Positions 10,008 through 18,900 of a DNA stretch of 64,000 nucleotides are shown one piece after another (within the stretch, counting starts at the first letter, position 1; every line of letters starts with the position of its first letter). Source of the DNA: Pararhizobium qamdonense (GTDB lineage: Bacteria > Pseudomonadota > Alphaproteobacteria > Rhizobiales > Rhizobiaceae); the NCBI RefSeq assembly GCF_029277445.1, contig NZ_CP119568.1:551006-615005 (forward strand), given 5' to 3'. The translations under genes were made by a program, and so were the position numbers. The notes below the pieces were generated by a model. The model ran no database searches, was not told the DNA's origin, and saw only the letters and a list, made by a program, of their open reading frames with translations.

Positions 10008-10934
10008 TTGGCTGGCGTGCGGGTGACATCAATGAATTCTCTTTACGACCATGGTGTTCACAAATTTCCCGATGCCGGACTGTTGGCGTCCTCTCGAGCA
10101 CGGGGTTGGAAGGGAATGGCGGCGGAACTGCGATCGCATCCTGCTTGCGCCATTCCGGACATTTGTTCCACTCAGACCGAAATTACGTTCGCGGTTCGAG
10201 GGGCGAAGGCCGGATCAGTCCATCGGCGAGGAAACGGCCGGCTCCAGGTTGCTCCGAGCCGATCCGGTACAATCTGGGTGTGCCCTAAAGGCGTGAGTGA
10301 GGATCAAATCCGCATCACAGAGGCTATACCCGAAGTCTTGCATGTCTATATTCCCGATCATCAGATCGCGTCGCTTTCAGTCCATACCTCCCGCCCTGTA
10401 GTTTTCGATGAAAACTTCTATCAGGCAGGGCTCGAAGATGAATTCGTTCGGCAAATCTGCGTCCGCATCAACAGCGAGTTGCAAGAGGAGACTGCGGGCG
10501 GAGCGGTGATGATGGAATATCTCGCGAATGTCTTGGTCACCCATATCTGCGGCCGGTTTGCCGACCGACGTATTGTCGCTGAGACGCCCAGCAATGTGGG
10601 AGCTCTGGATTCCCGTCGTTTCAACCGTGTCCGTGACTATATTGAGGAGAATCTCAGTAGCGATTTGACTATTACGGAAATCGCCGCTGTCGCCTGTCTC
10701 AGCCGACACCATTTTGCAAGAGCTTTCAGAGCTGCGGCGGGGGAAAGTCCCAGCAGCTACATCGGAGCACGCAGGATCGATCGTGCATGCAATCTACTGG
10801 CGACATCGGAGATGTCGCTCGCGGAAATTGCTTTGGTCTGCCGCTTTTCGTCTCAAGCCGCTTTTGCACGAGCTTTTAAGAGGCAGTCAGGCCACTCCCC
10901 TGGCGAGTATCGGCGTACCAGCCAAGCTCGGTAA
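10008..10934 (+). CDS. AraC family transcriptional regulator
   Basis: A 308-residue regulator with a C-terminal double helix-turn-helix of the AraC/XylS type (residues about 208-303). The first reads LTITEIAAVACLSRHHFARA and the second MSLAEIALVCRFSSQAAFAR, with the conserved tail GHSPGEYRR. The N-terminal 190 residues are a cupin-like or otherwise undefined sensor region. The TTG at 10008 has GGGAGG seven bases upstream and is preferred; the in-frame ATG at 10032 has a poorer site. It is divergent from the AfsR-like regulator, with no obvious target gene immediately downstream. The ligand is unknown. Confidence 0.88.
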   Translation: MAGVRVTSMNSLYDHGVHKFPDAGLLASSRARGWKGMAAELRSHPACAIPDICSTQTEITFAVRGAKAGSVHRRGNGRLQVAPSRSGTIWVCPKGVSEDQIRITEAIPEVLHVYIPDHQIASLSVHTSRPVVFDENFYQAGLEDEFVRQICVRINSELQEETAGGAVMMEYLANVLVTHICGRFADRRIVAETPSNVGALDSRRFNRVRDYIEENLSSDLTITEIAAVACLSRHHFARAFRAAAGESPSSYIGARRIDRACNLLATSEMSLAEIALVCRFSSQAAFARAFKRQSGHSPGEYRRTSQAR

Positions 10935-11248
10935 CGCTTATCGCTTTTTTTACCGTGACCTCACTGTGGCGGTCCGCTTTCGACGGTGCGGTGGCTGGAA
11001 GCCGACCGGCAGCAAACGGCCCCCTTCCGGACATTCCGAATGAACGAGGTGCTTGATCTGCCCCGTCTATCTGGCGGCACGCGTCCGAAATAATAGCATG
11101 CCGATGGTTCGACTCCTTTCAAGGCGTAAAAAGCTTCTAGCCAGCTTCTGAAATCTGTCCGTCCACTGGCGCTGAAATCGACGCGAAGGTGCAATAGGGA
11201 GTGTCGCCTATCGATATTTGCGCGTGGCTGATGTGTTCCGGGCAGTAT
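10935..11248. other. Intergenic, no gene recognised
   Basis: About 314 bases between the AraC gene and the small minus-strand frame at 11249. Short open frames exist on both strands, but none has a recognisable product or a good start site. Confidence 0.4.
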
Positions 11249-11464
11249 TCATAAAGCCGAGTGATTCTTTACAAGCTTGGCGCTGACAAGGACCTCCCGC
11301 AGCGGCTGCTTGCGCCAGACTTTCTGGAAGCTCTCGACAACGTTGTCGCTGGATACGGTTAGGCCTGGGAGGGCGACCCAGTTCGGTGTCTGCCTTCCCG
11401 GAAGGACCAGCACACAGGTATGTGCCACGCGACACCCTGCAGCTAAGGGCTGTTGAGCACCCAT
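11249..11464 (-). pseudogene. Possible 3' relic of a sugar ABC transporter binding protein
   Basis: A 71-codon open frame whose C-terminal half (LPGLTVSSDNVVESFQKVWR, then LREVLVSAKL) resembles the last residues of periplasmic sugar-binding proteins of the Peripla_BP_4 type, where a promised-ligand loop 'PG.TVT.DN' precedes the final helix. No signal peptide or binding-protein core is visible upstream, so if the resemblance is real it is only a remnant. It may equally be an unrelated small gene. It faces away from the nucleotidyltransferase gene, with the palindrome at 11487-11515 between them. Confidence 0.3.
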
Positions 11465-11486
11465 CTTGTTTCGCGCCCTCTCGCTG

Positions 11487-11515
11487 GTTATACTGTTTTT
11501 GAGAAACAGTATAAC
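11487..11515. promoter_or_regulatory. Perfect 12-5-12 inverted repeat, probable operator
   Basis: Left arm GTTATACTGTTT (11487-11498) and right arm AAACAGTATAAC (11504-11515) are exact reverse complements around a 5-base spacer. The right arm ends 14 bases before the ATG of the nucleotidyltransferase gene, so a bound protein would block its promoter or ribosome access. The CTGT...ACAG core recalls gammaproteobacterial LexA boxes but with nine rather than eight bases between the half-sites, and alphaproteobacterial LexA uses a different GTTC-based site. It could also form an mRNA hairpin just before the ribosome binding site. Confidence 0.6.
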
Positions 11516-11529
11516 TCGGAGTCGAGTTG

Positions 11530-12624
11530 ATGAAACCCATCGACCTCATGTACCAGACGATGCTCGCCGAGCTCGGCCAGCGTTCGCTCGACGCCGCGTG
11601 GACTGCCGCCTTCCCTCCAGAAGGCCGGTTCACCCCTGCGAACATCAAGGGGCGCAAGTATTGGTACTTCGATATCCCGGATGGACATGGCGGTACAAGA
11701 CGACGCTACGTCGGTCCTGCCGACGATCCGGATATCGCGCAGCGCGTAGCTGATCATAAGAGGGACAAGGACGATCTCCGCGCTCGCAGGCGCATGGTTA
11801 ACACCCTGACCCGCGAAGGCGGGATGCTCGCTCCTGACGCCATGTCGGGCGACCTCGTCGAGGCCCTAGCCGATGGCGGTCTCTTCCGGCTCCGCGGTAT
11901 TCTCATCGGCACGGTCGCCTTTCAGTGCTATTCAGGACTGCTGGGCGTCCGCCTTCCCATGGCTGCGATCCTGACCGGCGATGCGGACATCGCCCAGGAT
12001 TATGCCATCAGCCGGGAGGTTGAAGACAGCCTGCCTCCGATTGTTGAGTTACTGCAGGGCGTTGACGCCAGCTTCCGGCCAGTTCCCCATCGATCGGGAT
12101 CCGCGGCCTCGTCAGCATTTCAGAATGCCGACGGCTACCGGGTTGAATTTCTGACGTCGAACCGTGGTTCGGACGACCACATCGACCAGCCGGCGAAGAT
12201 GCCCGCCCTCGGCGGTGCAAGCGCGGACCCACTAAGCTTTCTCGACTACCTTATCAGGGAGCCAGTTAAAACAATGCTCCTCCACCGAAGCGGGGTCCCA
12301 GTCGTAGTCCCCGATCCGTCCCGGTACGCGGTCCACAAGCTAATCGTCGCCAGCCGCAGACACACTGATGGGCAGGGGGCCGCGAAGCGAGAGAAGGACG
12401 TTCGCCAAGCCGCGCTGCTTTTCGAAGCCTTGCAGCAGACGAGGCGATCAGCCGATCTGGCGCTCGTCTACAACGAGGCGTGGGAGCGCGGAATTGCGTG
12501 GCAGGAAGCCATTCGAACCGGGGCAGGGATGCTGCTCACACAAGATGCCGAGCTATTCAAGACGGTTCTGATCGAGGGGGCCAAGAAAAACAGGGAAGAC
12601 ATCGAGCTCCCGTTCGGAGAATAG
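11530..12624 (+). CDS. GSU2403-family nucleotidyltransferase-fold protein
   Basis: A 364-residue cytoplasmic protein of the NTP_transf_8 (GSU2403) family. Residues about 120-165 show the nucleotidyltransferase core: a helix with GTVAFQCYSGLLG and the acidic strand LTGDADIAQD with the Asp-x-Asp metal ligands. The N-terminal part is basic and helical (RRRYVGPADDPDIA) and the C-terminal part has a conserved KLIVASRR stretch. The substrate and reaction are not established for this family; it belongs to the large fold that includes AbiEii/MNT toxins. ATG 11530 has GGAG eight bases upstream. A perfect inverted repeat lies directly before it. No antitoxin-like partner is adjacent. Confidence 0.8.
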   Translation: MKPIDLMYQTMLAELGQRSLDAAWTAAFPPEGRFTPANIKGRKYWYFDIPDGHGGTRRRYVGPADDPDIAQRVADHKRDKDDLRARRRMVNTLTREGGMLAPDAMSGDLVEALADGGLFRLRGILIGTVAFQCYSGLLGVRLPMAAILTGDADIAQDYAISREVEDSLPPIVELLQGVDASFRPVPHRSGSAASSAFQNADGYRVEFLTSNRGSDDHIDQPAKMPALGGASADPLSFLDYLIREPVKTMLLHRSGVPVVVPDPSRYAVHKLIVASRRHTDGQGAAKREKDVRQAALLFEALQQTRRSADLALVYNEAWERGIAWQEAIRTGAGMLLTQDAELFKTVLIEGAKKNREDIELPFGE

Positions 12625-12871
12625 GGTATCCTCTCTCCACAAGACAAGTATCTGATTTATTCAGACGTGGCGAAGACAAATGTGCCGAGAATTCGAGTCC
12701 TATCAAGAGCTTTGATCCGCGACCTTTATTTTCTAACCATTCCGAGGGTTCGCCATCCTAACTCAATCCGAGCTTTCCTGCGGACTTCTTTATTTGCCCG
12801 ATCTCGAAACATCCGGCGGCTAAACGTGGTATAGCAGCTTGCGGCACGATCAGGTGCCCATGGAGATGGTC

Positions 12872-13177
12872 ATGACCAAATTCGCACTCTACGTTCCGCT
12901 TGAAGCAAAACCCGGCAAGGAACAGGAAGTCGCCGATTTTCTGAGATCAGCCATACCTCTTGTCAACGCGGAGCCTGGCACGATTTCCTGGTATGCGATC
13001 CAGGAGGGTCCTAGTTCGTTTGCGATCTTTGATACTTTTGACGACGAGGATGGAAGAGATGCTCACTTAAATGGCCAAGTCGCTGCGGCCTTGATGGCCA
13101 AGGCAGAGGCAGGGGACCTGTTTGCCAAGCCGCCAAAGATCCATAAGTTGGCTATCCTCGCTGACAAACTGCCATAA
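12872..13177 (+). CDS. Antibiotic biosynthesis monooxygenase (ABM) domain protein
   Basis: A 101-residue single-domain ABM/quinol-monooxygenase-like protein with the ferredoxin-like fold. The N-terminal strand KFALYVPLEAKPGKEQEVAD, the central EPGTISWYAIQEGPSSFAIF and DTFDDEDGRDAHLNG match the family. These enzymes oxidise quinones or related aromatics without cofactors, or bind haem; the substrate here is unknown. The open frame begins earlier, but the ATG at 12872 has GGAG at good spacing and begins the conserved strand. It stands alone between the nucleotidyltransferase and the GlxA-type regulator. Confidence 0.9.
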   Translation: MTKFALYVPLEAKPGKEQEVADFLRSAIPLVNAEPGTISWYAIQEGPSSFAIFDTFDDEDGRDAHLNGQVAAALMAKAEAGDLFAKPPKIHKLAILADKLP

Positions 13178-13564
13178 GCGCCAGAAATTCCAAGCCCTGA
13201 GGGAAATGAGCTGCAGGTCTAAGTCGACCAAGGGGCTCAGCCTCCGTTACTAATCGTCGCCTTAGGACCTGGCTGAAGCTCTATCGTAAACATCGTTGGG
13301 TGCATCGTCAAAGCCGGAAATGCCGTCGAGGTTGCGAGCTGCAATTGCGTCGATGCGTGTGCTCTGGCTGTCCAGCTCGGCGCCGAAGCCACCACCGGGG
13401 CCCGTCGGGACGCGCCTGGGTTCCACCTGTCGCCGGTTCTAACTCGATGTCTTTGACTTTGACAGCCGGGAGGCATTGTGCGACCGTCGACGGGCATGGA
13501 CCGGTGTCGGCGCGTAAATCCTCGTGAAGAGCTTTGAGTTCCTTGTGCAACGAGAGATATCCTC
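13178..13564. other. Intergenic region before the GlxA-type regulator
   Basis: About 387 bases. A minus-strand frame here (13262-13380) reads TRIDAIAARNLDGISGFDDA before a stop, which looks coding-like, but it has no recognisable family and no clear start. It may be a gene relic; otherwise the region holds the regulator promoter. Confidence 0.35.
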
Positions 13565-14551
13565 ATGCGGATCGTCATCTTCGTGCCAAAGGACGTGCAT
13601 TCTCTGGAAATTGCCGGGCTCATGGACGTGTTCGCTGAGGCGAACGCTCGGGTCGGCAAGGCATTTTACGAGGTTGCGATCGTCGCGGCACACGAGGGCG
13701 CGATTCGCTGTGCGTCGGGGCTCACAATCCTGCCCGATTACGCTTTCGACGCGTATCCGAATAAACCCGATACTGTGCTTGTGGCGGGGAGCGTGGGAGT
13801 TCCGCACCCCTCAGTCGGGCAGGTTCTCGACTGGTTGGTCAATACCGCCGCCCAAGCGCGGCGCTACGGGTCAGTGTGTACAGGGGCATTTGTGCTCGGC
13901 GAAGCGGGTCTGCTCAAGGGCCGGCGCGTTACCACGCACTGGCAGTTCGCATCCTTGCTTGCTGAGCGCTTCCCCCAGGCGCGGGTTGAAGGCGACCGGG
14001 TTTTCATCCGTGATGGTGCAATGATCACCTCGGCCGGATCCAGCGCGGCGATCGATCTCGGCCTATTTCTCGTCGAGGAGGATCTCGGACGGGAGATAGC
14101 ACTTTACGTTGCTCGCCGGCTTGTCGTGTTTTTGAAGCGACCGGGTGACCAGTCACAGTTCAGTGTGCATCTGGCGGCGCAGGCGATCGACCGCAGCCGT
14201 CTACACAATGTCCAGCAATATGTTCTCAACCATCCGGCGTCCGACCTATCGATCACGGTCTTGGCGAACATCGCGGCAATGAGCTCGCGTAATTTCACAC
14301 GTGTTTTTTCGCAAGAGGTCGGTATATCGCCGTCCGACTACGTCGAGCTGACGCGCATCGACGTTGCGCGCTTCCTCTTGGAAGGAAGCCGTCTCTCGAT
14401 CGCATCGATTGCGGAGAAAAGTGGGTTTGGATCGGCACGCGCAATGCGGCATGCGTTCCTTTCGCATGTCGGAGTGACGCCGTCCGACTACCGTGATCGC
14501 TTCCGGACGTCTGGAGACGGAGCAAGAGTCAGTTTGGCCGAAACCGGCTGA
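13565..14551 (+). CDS. GlxA-type transcriptional regulator (DJ-1/PfpI plus AraC helix-turn-helix)
   Basis: A 328-residue regulator. Residues about 1-175 form a DJ-1/PfpI domain; the position of the nucleophile elbow reads SVCTGAFVLGEAGLL, typical of GlxA regulators. Residues about 215-312 form an AraC-type double helix-turn-helix (LSITVLANIAAMSSRNFTRV and LSIASIAEKSGFGSARAMRH) closing with GVTPSDYRDRF. GlxA-type proteins control catabolic operons for amino compounds, with the DJ-1 domain probably binding the effector. The ATG at 13565 begins the first strand MRIVIFVPKD. No catabolic operon is adjacent; the downstream gene is the LOV c-di-GMP protein. Confidence 0.93.
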   Translation: MRIVIFVPKDVHSLEIAGLMDVFAEANARVGKAFYEVAIVAAHEGAIRCASGLTILPDYAFDAYPNKPDTVLVAGSVGVPHPSVGQVLDWLVNTAAQARRYGSVCTGAFVLGEAGLLKGRRVTTHWQFASLLAERFPQARVEGDRVFIRDGAMITSAGSSAAIDLGLFLVEEDLGREIALYVARRLVVFLKRPGDQSQFSVHLAAQAIDRSRLHNVQQYVLNHPASDLSITVLANIAAMSSRNFTRVFSQEVGISPSDYVELTRIDVARFLLEGSRLSIASIAEKSGFGSARAMRHAFLSHVGVTPSDYRDRFRTSGDGARVSLAETG

Positions 14552-14616
14552 CGATTGTCCTGGAAGTGCCTTGGCGGCGGGTTGCTCCACTTTGGGTCGA
14601 AGTCCATGGTTCCAGC

Positions 14617-16374
14617 ATGGAAGATTTTGATAAGCTCACGCAGTCGGCCCTCATAAAGCAAATACCCAGCGTAATTGAAGATGGGCTCCTCAGCTCAGAT
14701 GCTGTCAGGCCGATCCTTGCGACGCTGGTCGAGGAAATGACTGACGGGATCGCAATCGCACGGCGTTTAGGGGCTAATTCCCCTTTGCTCTATGTAAACG
14801 AGGCCTTCGAACAACTCACTGGCTACTCTCGCAATGAGGTCATCGGAAAGGATTGCCGCTATCTGCAGGGCAGCGAGCGCGACCAGCAAACGATCGCCCT
14901 CATTCGCTCGGCGATCGAAGCGGCAGAGCCTGTGGACGCAACGCTGCGCAACTATCGGAAGGACGGCTCGGCGTTCTGGAACAGTCTCAGCCTCAGGCCT
15001 GCCTGGGTGGGTGAAGAGCTATTTTACGTCGGCATATTGCGTGACGTCTCCGCGATCCGCCAGGCGCATACTGCACTGGACCGCGTCGCAAACCTGGACG
15101 GGACCACAAGTTGCCTGAACCGTCAGTCGTTTCTCCTGGCTGCCGAAGAACGCTTCGGAATGAATACTGAAGCAACGTTTCTGGTTTTGAAGCTGGATGT
15201 GATCGACTTCCACGATCTCAACACCGGATACGGCTTTGAAGTTGGCGATGCCCTGCTGTGTGAAACCGGGCGACGGCTGCGCGACGTGGGCGCTGCGTTG
15301 GTTGCCCGGATGGGCGCGAACGAGTTCGCACTCGCTTTTGAGCTCACGGAAGAATCTTGTGCTGACGCGATCGTGAGCGCGGTCACCGCCTCGCTGGCAG
15401 CGGACTTCATCGTGGCGGGTGCCAACGTCGCGCTGCGGTTCGCCATCGGTTATGCGATAGACAAGCCTACGGCCGGCGCTATCTCGCTGATCCGCAATGC
15501 CGGCACAGCCCTGAGGGCGGCCAAATCCGACCCTTTGGGTGGTCCGCGCCGGTTTCGAGATTCGGACCACGAGCAAGCCCGCCGACGTTTGCGAATGACA
15601 CGCGAGTTAAAGTCCGCGGTCGCGAACGACGAGTTTGTTTATCACTTCCAGCCTCAAGTAGATTTACTCACCGGTGAGTGGCTAGGCGCGGAAGCTTTGA
15701 TACGTTGGAACCATCCGCTGTTCGGCAGCCAACTCCCCGGCAGCTTTATTGAAACCGCCGAGCGCTCAGGACTGCTGCTTGATCTGACCGAACGAGCCCT
15801 GACCATCATCGCGACATTCGCCCGGCGGGTCAACGCGCACCGTGACAAGGCACTGCGCTTCTCGGTGAACGTGTCGGCCGGGGAGTTCCTGCAGCACGAC
15901 ATGGCAGAAATGCTCCACCGCGTCCTTAGTCGAACCAACGCCCACCCGACATGGCTGACGCTTGAGATCACCGAAAGCATGTTCCTCAGCGAAACGCCCA
16001 GTGTGCTGGACGCATTCGAACGGCTGCGGCAGATCGGCGTCGGACTTTCGGTCGACGACTTCGGCACCGGCTATTCGAACCTACGCTCGCTCGAAACGTT
16101 TCCCGTTACAGAGATTAAGATCGACCGCACCTTTGTCAGCGAATTCTCAACGAGGCCCTCCAGAAACGTGATCGTCCGCGCAATCATCGACCTCGGACGC
16201 GCCCTTGGCCTGACGGTGGTCGCGGAGGGCGTGGAGACCGAGGCCCAGCGTGTTATGCTTGGCGAAATGGGCTGTCAGGTTGGCCAAGGCTACCTTTTCG
16301 GCCGCCCCACTGATGCGGACGTTTTTGCAACCAGCTTGGTAGTGATGGAGAGCCGAGGGTCGGATGAAGTTTAA
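14617..16374 (+). CDS. LOV-GGDEF-EAL blue-light c-di-GMP protein
   Basis: A protein of about 585 residues. Residues about 35-140 form a LOV-type PAS domain: GKDCRYLQG with the flavin-adduct cysteine at about residue 80, and NYRKDGSAFWN, the FMN-contacting stretch. A GGDEF domain follows, but its signature is degenerate (RMGANEFALAF), so cyclase activity is unlikely. The EAL domain is intact, with AEALIRWNHP, LEITESMFL, VDDFGTGYSNL, KIDRTFV and VVAEGVETE. The likely activity is light-controlled c-di-GMP hydrolysis, perhaps with GTP binding by the GGDEF part. ATG 14617 is preferred; an in-frame GTG at 14566 is possible. The N-to-D change before the LOV cysteine is mild. Confidence 0.93.
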   Translation: MEDFDKLTQSALIKQIPSVIEDGLLSSDAVRPILATLVEEMTDGIAIARRLGANSPLLYVNEAFEQLTGYSRNEVIGKDCRYLQGSERDQQTIALIRSAIEAAEPVDATLRNYRKDGSAFWNSLSLRPAWVGEELFYVGILRDVSAIRQAHTALDRVANLDGTTSCLNRQSFLLAAEERFGMNTEATFLVLKLDVIDFHDLNTGYGFEVGDALLCETGRRLRDVGAALVARMGANEFALAFELTEESCADAIVSAVTASLAADFIVAGANVALRFAIGYAIDKPTAGAISLIRNAGTALRAAKSDPLGGPRRFRDSDHEQARRRLRMTRELKSAVANDEFVYHFQPQVDLLTGEWLGAEALIRWNHPLFGSQLPGSFIETAERSGLLLDLTERALTIIATFARRVNAHRDKALRFSVNVSAGEFLQHDMAEMLHRVLSRTNAHPTWLTLEITESMFLSETPSVLDAFERLRQIGVGLSVDDFGTGYSNLRSLETFPVTEIKIDRTFVSEFSTRPSRNVIVRAIIDLGRALGLTVVAEGVETEAQRVMLGEMGCQVGQGYLFGRPTDADVFATSLVVMESRGSDEV

Positions 16375-16664
16375 GCTACCAGATGCGGTTTTACCGCTAT
16401 TCTCGATTGTTCGGCTACCGGTCGGGAGCATTCCAACAGCAAGCACGTGATTGGACATTAAGTGAGTTCGTTTGCGCTAGGGGATCCCAAGGAAGAGACG
16501 CTGAGGTTCCAGGATCCATGCTGTCCGAACATAAGCTTGTCGAGAGAAGTCGTTGGACCAAGCATTTGGGAACAAGCTTGGCTTCATAAGCCTTTACGTC
16601 GATACGCCACTCGACCGGATGGTTAGGATGGTGAAGTCCTGACCACCGAAAGATTGCATTCGCC

Positions 16665-18473
16665 ATGACTCTGGAGCTGCAGAACGTAATTCTGGAAATG
16701 ATCGCCCGGGGCGAGGCGTTGCATTTAACGCTCGAACGTCTGTGCCTCGAGGTAGAGGCTCTTGTGCCGGAAGTGGTCTGTTCGGTGTTATCGGTTGACA
16801 GAGGACATCTTCACCCACTTGCCGGCCCGTCACTGCCGGACACCTATTCTGCTGCACTCGAGAATTTGGCCATCGGTCCGCTGATCGGATCCTGTGGCGC
16901 CGCATTCCGAACAGAAGCTGTCACCGTCACAGATATCGAGAACGATCCTCGCTGGGCAAACTTTAAGCATTTGGCTCTGCCGCTCGGATTCAAAGCCTGC
17001 TGGTCCACGCCGATCTGCAGTGGCGACAGAGTCGTCGCAACCTTTGCGTTTTATTTCCGTCAGTCCAGAGGGCCAAGCGACCCTGAACGGCGCATCGTTG
17101 ATGCTTGTATTCACCTTTGCGCCATCGCGATTGAGCGCGAGGAGCGCGTCCGCGAGCGCCAGCGCTTGACCTACATTGACGTCCTAACCGGCCTGCCAAA
17201 CCGGGCCAAGTTCCGTGCGTTTCTGTCGGAGCAAGCCGAGCGCGAAGAGGGCGGCTGGGGAGTTCTCCTCGCCGATCTCGACAATCTGAAGGCTGTTAAC
17301 GACACGTTCGGGCATGGCGCTGGTGACGAACTAATCCAAGTCGTGGCGAAAAGAATAGCCTTGGTGGCCGGCGGGGGACGCGCATTCCGGATCGGTGGCG
17401 ACGAATTCGCAATCGTTGTTGAGAGAAACTCGAACTCTTTATTGTCAATGCTGGCAGCAAGGATCCTTGGGGCCATCAAGGAGAATGCCGATTGCTGTGG
17501 CCATGTCATCGTTCCCGGCGCGACGCTTGGTGGGTGTCTTGCAGGCCCAGGGGAAACCCCCGATCAAGTGCGCCAGTGCGCCGATGTCGCCTTGTACCAC
17601 GCGAAGGAACGCAGTCGGGGTCATTTCATCGAATACAGTGCGGGGCTTGGCACAGCGTTCACGAGGCGTTTCCGGGCCATACGCGATGTCAGCCTTGCGC
17701 TCGCCGAAAACCGGGTACACGCGTACTACCAGCCCATCGTCCAGCTTGAAACGGGCGAGGTGGTGGGCTTCGAGGCACTGTGCCGCATGGCAACGCCGTC
17801 AGGGGAGATCATCGCCGCTGCCAACTTTCACGAAGCGACAAAAGACGCCCATGTCGCTGCCGAGCTTACGCAATGCATGCTCTTGCGTGTCGCCAGTGAT
17901 ATGCGTGCCTGGCTCGACAGCGGACTGCCTCTCCAGCATGTCGGGATTAATCTTTCGGCTGCGGACTTTCATGCCGGCCATCTACAGGAGCGGCTTTGTA
18001 CGGTCTTTGCGGACGCTGGCGTGCCGCTGAAACACGTTATCCTTGAGGTGACGGAGTCCGTTTATCTCGGCCAGCGCGATCACGTGGTTGCCGACGAAAT
18101 CCAGTCGCTCCGTAACCGTGGAATTCGTGTTGCGCTTGACGACTTCGGAACAGGGTTTGCCTCGCTTACCCATCTTCTGACGGTACCAGTCGATATTATC
18201 AAGATCGACAAGTCCTTCGTCGAGAGGCTGGTTCCGGGTGATGGTGCTGTCATCATTGTCGAGGGGGTGCTCAGTATTGCCAACAAGCTGGGGCTACGTG
18301 TCGTGGCCGAAGGCATAGAGACCGATGCGCAGCTTGATCAGCTCCTGTCGTTCGGATGCAAGCTCGGGCAGGGGTACCTGTTTTCGAAAGCCGTGGATCG
18401 AGATGCTGCAACATCCCTCCTAGCCCGCCACGGACAGCATCCCGAGTTTGAAAGCCTTCCGCTCAGAGCTTGA
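16665..18473 (+). CDS. GAF-GGDEF-EAL c-di-GMP turnover protein
   Basis: A 602-residue cytoplasmic protein. Residues about 10-150 form a GAF sensor (GFKACWSTPICSGDRVVATF). The GGDEF domain has an intact signature (FRIGGDEFAIV) plus DVLTGLPNRAKF, and the EAL domain has FEALCRM, EVTESVYL, LDDFGTGFASL, KIDKSFVER and VVAEGIET. Both catalytic halves look competent, so the protein could make or break c-di-GMP depending on the GAF signal. No RxxD inhibitory site is visible five residues before GGDEF. ATG 16665 lacks a strong ribosome binding site, but no better start is nearby. It follows the LOV protein after 290 bases. Confidence 0.95.
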   Translation: MTLELQNVILEMIARGEALHLTLERLCLEVEALVPEVVCSVLSVDRGHLHPLAGPSLPDTYSAALENLAIGPLIGSCGAAFRTEAVTVTDIENDPRWANFKHLALPLGFKACWSTPICSGDRVVATFAFYFRQSRGPSDPERRIVDACIHLCAIAIEREERVRERQRLTYIDVLTGLPNRAKFRAFLSEQAEREEGGWGVLLADLDNLKAVNDTFGHGAGDELIQVVAKRIALVAGGGRAFRIGGDEFAIVVERNSNSLLSMLAARILGAIKENADCCGHVIVPGATLGGCLAGPGETPDQVRQCADVALYHAKERSRGHFIEYSAGLGTAFTRRFRAIRDVSLALAENRVHAYYQPIVQLETGEVVGFEALCRMATPSGEIIAAANFHEATKDAHVAAELTQCMLLRVASDMRAWLDSGLPLQHVGINLSAADFHAGHLQERLCTVFADAGVPLKHVILEVTESVYLGQRDHVVADEIQSLRNRGIRVALDDFGTGFASLTHLLTVPVDIIKIDKSFVERLVPGDGAVIIVEGVLSIANKLGLRVVAEGIETDAQLDQLLSFGCKLGQGYLFSKAVDRDAATSLLARHGQHPEFESLPLRA

Positions 18474-18483
18474 CAATGGGTCA

Positions 18484-18504
18484 GGCAGCCTCAATTCGGC
18501 TGCC
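18484..18504. terminator. Hairpin between convergent genes, possible terminator
   Basis: GGCAGCC (18484-18490) pairs exactly with GGCTGCC (18498-18504). It lies just after the GAF-GGDEF-EAL stop and before the end of the convergent DUF982 gene. There is no T run, so it is a weak or Rho-assisted terminator at best. Confidence 0.35.
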
Positions 18505-18531
18505 GCCTGGCTTAGGTCCGCAGTGGCTCGT

Positions 18532-18828
18532 TTACCGAATATGCGGATCGCTGCTTCGCTTGCTACGCTCGGCCAGAAGGCCGCCGGTTTCAGGCGCCAA
18601 CAGATCATGCCTTTCCGCGAAAGCGACGAAGACCGCTCGAGCCGTCTGTGCGTCGATATCCCCTATCAAAGCCGCCCGACAGGCCTTCAGCGCCAACTCG
18701 CGCGCCGGGTCATGTTGATTTCGCCATTCCATGAGGATCTGGTAGGCGTGCATGACCGAATTCACCTCGGTTGGGATACCAAGCCCCAGAAGAATCTTGA
18801 CGGGTTTATCGAACATATCGGGTTTCAT
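18532..18828 (-). CDS. DUF982 protein
   Basis: A 98-residue protein of the DUF982 family, which is common in Rhizobiales, often in many copies on plasmids. The family pattern is clear: FDKPVKILLGLGIPTEVNSV, then a tryptophan-containing helix (LMEWRN), then ACRAALIGDIDAQTARAVF and an alanine-rich helix. The function is unknown. Convergent with the GAF-GGDEF-EAL gene and separated from the hsp20 unit by a strong terminator hairpin. Confidence 0.88.
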   Translation of the reverse strand: MKPDMFDKPVKILLGLGIPTEVNSVMHAYQILMEWRNQHDPARELALKACRAALIGDIDAQTARAVFVAFAERHDLLAPETGGLLAERSKRSSDPHIR

Positions 18829-18865
18829 TGGCTGCTCCCTTCTTTGCCCGAATGTCTTTGGGTTA

Positions 18866-18896
18866 AAGCGGGGAGCACCGAGTGCGCTCCCCGCTT
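18866..18896 (-). terminator. Terminator-like hairpin after the hsp20 unit
   Basis: An 11-base-pair stem (core GCGGGGAGC at 18868-18876 with GCTCCCCGC at 18886-18894, extended by AA/TT) with a 9-base loop. On the minus strand it follows the small basic gene by few bases and is followed by TTTAA. Confidence 0.7.
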
Positions 18897-18900
18897 GCGA

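Noticed and set aside
11487..11515. LexA (SOS) box
   Set aside because: The CTGT and ACAG half-sites are nine bases apart instead of eight, and Alphaproteobacteria use a different LexA site, so it is listed only as an unidentified operator.
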